Shown: piece by piece, positions 5,835 through 6,342 of the stretch
Layout of the letters: each line of letters starts with the position of its first letter
Numbering within the stretch: the first letter of the stretch is position 1
DNA from: Candidatus Shapirobacteria bacterium
GTDB lineage: Bacteria; Patescibacteriota; Microgenomatia; UBA12405
Assembly: GCA_003647605.1 (NCBI GenBank)
Contig: QMND01000036.1
Location: 1-6,342 of the forward strand
DNA length: 6,342 nucleotides
Direction of reading: 5' to 3'
Notes under the pieces: generated by a model
Told to the model about the DNA's origin: nothing
What the model saw: only the letters and a program-made list of their open reading frames with translations
Database searches by the model: none
Program-made: the position numbers and the translations under genes

Positions 5835-6342
5835 TGGCTAATTCCCCATATACAGAAATAGATCATTTAGCAGCGACATCGGATAAGATAACACCTACAA
5901 ATACGGCTATTGATAGTTTAGATGGTAAGAATAATGGGTTTCTTGGTGTTGATTGTGCGGCAGGCGGGACAATCATAGTTGCTGAAGCAGATGCGTTTGA
6001 GAACGCTACATTTGAATTAACGGGCGCTCCAGGTGCTGGGTTTGTTCTTCAATTTGCTGATAGTGGCAATGAGGGCAGGTATAATGTCCTGAATAATGCG
6101 GGGCAAACAGCAACCATTCAATCCGAGAATGGCGGCACTACTCAATCTGTTCTCGATGGTTCAGGGGCTTTGCTGCATTACGATGGCACGAACATGCGAA
6201 CACTCGCCACATCGGGCGGCGGGGGCGGTGGCGCTGCACCATCAAAAGAGCAATTTACATGGGGAGTGGATACGCATCCTTTTGTATTGGCGGCGACGGC
6301 GGCTTCTATTTTTCAATTATTTATAAACGGTATTTATATCTA
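5834..6342 (+). CDS. Tail-tip-attached fibre or receptor-binding protein, N-terminal part (partial)
   Basis: The frame opens at ATG 5834, after AGGAGG and overlapping the upstream stop, and runs off the window after 169 codons. Three parts are visible. Residues 1-33 form a short leader with TNTAIDSLDGKNNG, resembling the N-x-A-x-x-x-L-D element at the start of many tail-fibre-like proteins encoded after gp15-like genes, probably the attachment peg. Residues about 36-126 form a beta-rich domain (GGTIIVAEADAFENATFELTG, RYNVLNNAGQTATIQSENGG, LLHYDGTNMRTLA). It matches, from memory, a phage module with a ltGaltanv / N-x-t-x-G-x-x-t-v-t-v / DGTNv pattern. Residues 127-135 are a Ser-Gly6-Ala2 hinge. 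A new domain then starts, reaching FQLFINGIYI at the edge, like the F-x-V-N-G strand of hairpin modules. The position after the tail tip gene and the modular build suggest host recognition. The C-terminus, where specificity would lie, is not seen. Confidence 0.75.
   Translation, partial: MANSPYTEIDHLAATSDKITPTNTAIDSLDGKNNGFLGVDCAAGGTIIVAEADAFENATFELTGAPGAGFVLQFADSGNEGRYNVLNNAGQTATIQSENGGTTQSVLDGSGALLHYDGTNMRTLATSGGGGGGAAPSKEQFTWGVDTHPFVLAATAASIFQLFINGIYI
6212..6238 (+). other. Glycine-rich hinge between domains of the fibre-like protein
   Basis: Codons 127-135 read Ser, six Gly, Ala, Ala. The DNA is almost all G and C apart from a few bases, in sharp contrast to the A+T-rich surroundings. 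It separates the DGTN-type domain from the next domain and is the type of linker at which tail fibre domains are exchanged. Confidence 0.75.

Noticed and set aside
6096..6326. 76-codon plus-strand open frame in another frame of the fibre-like gene
   Set aside because: Its start has no convincing ribosome binding site and the main frame from 5834 carries clear phage module motifs throughout this stretch.

Overview
The window is a late structural module of a tailed phage or prophage, almost certainly with a long non-contractile (siphovirus-type) tail. It encodes the tail tip. All genes are on the + strand and nearly touch or overlap, so they very probably form one transcription unit whose promoter and terminator lie outside the window. 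There is no non-coding stretch longer than about 11 bases between genes, and I see no RNA genes, mobile elements or CRISPR repeats.

Layout: (1) the last 32 codons of a gene whose tail end resembles the C-terminus of GTA-like tape measure proteins; (2) a DUF2460-family distal tail protein at 113-784; (3) a DUF2163/phage BR0599-family hub protein at 786-1634 with four cysteines spaced as in the Fe-S tail proteins of the lambda gpL type; (4) an NlpC/P60 cell-wall peptidase at 1624-2061; (5) a 1257-residue central tail tip protein at 2061-5834, of the family of RcGTA gp15 and host-specificity proteins; (6) the first 169 codons of a tail-tip-attached fibre or receptor-binding protein from 5834, cut by the window end. 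Genes 1-5 follow the gp11-gp12-gp13-gp14-gp15 order of the Rhodobacter capsulatus gene transfer agent (RcGTA), which is also common in siphophages.

Together they form the lower end of the tail. The distal tail ring and hub close the tube, the peptidase opens peptidoglycan during DNA entry, the large tail tip protein forms the baseplate centre, and the last gene probably carries host recognition.

The host cannot be fixed. The gene order is best known from Alphaproteobacteria, but base composition is fairly A+T-rich (low forties percent G+C by eye, with many TTA, AGA and ATA codons), unlike high-GC Rhodobacterales. A marine or other low-GC proteobacterial phage would fit, but this is inference.

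The most interesting points are two apparent domain insertions in the large tail tip protein. One is a roughly 390-residue beta-propeller-like region in the slot where RcGTA gp15 carries a TIM-barrel. The other is a small phage beta-domain of about 80 residues nested inside the C-terminal fibronectin III-like domain. I found no defence system, selfish element or clearly new multi-gene system here; the novelty is in tail tip architecture.
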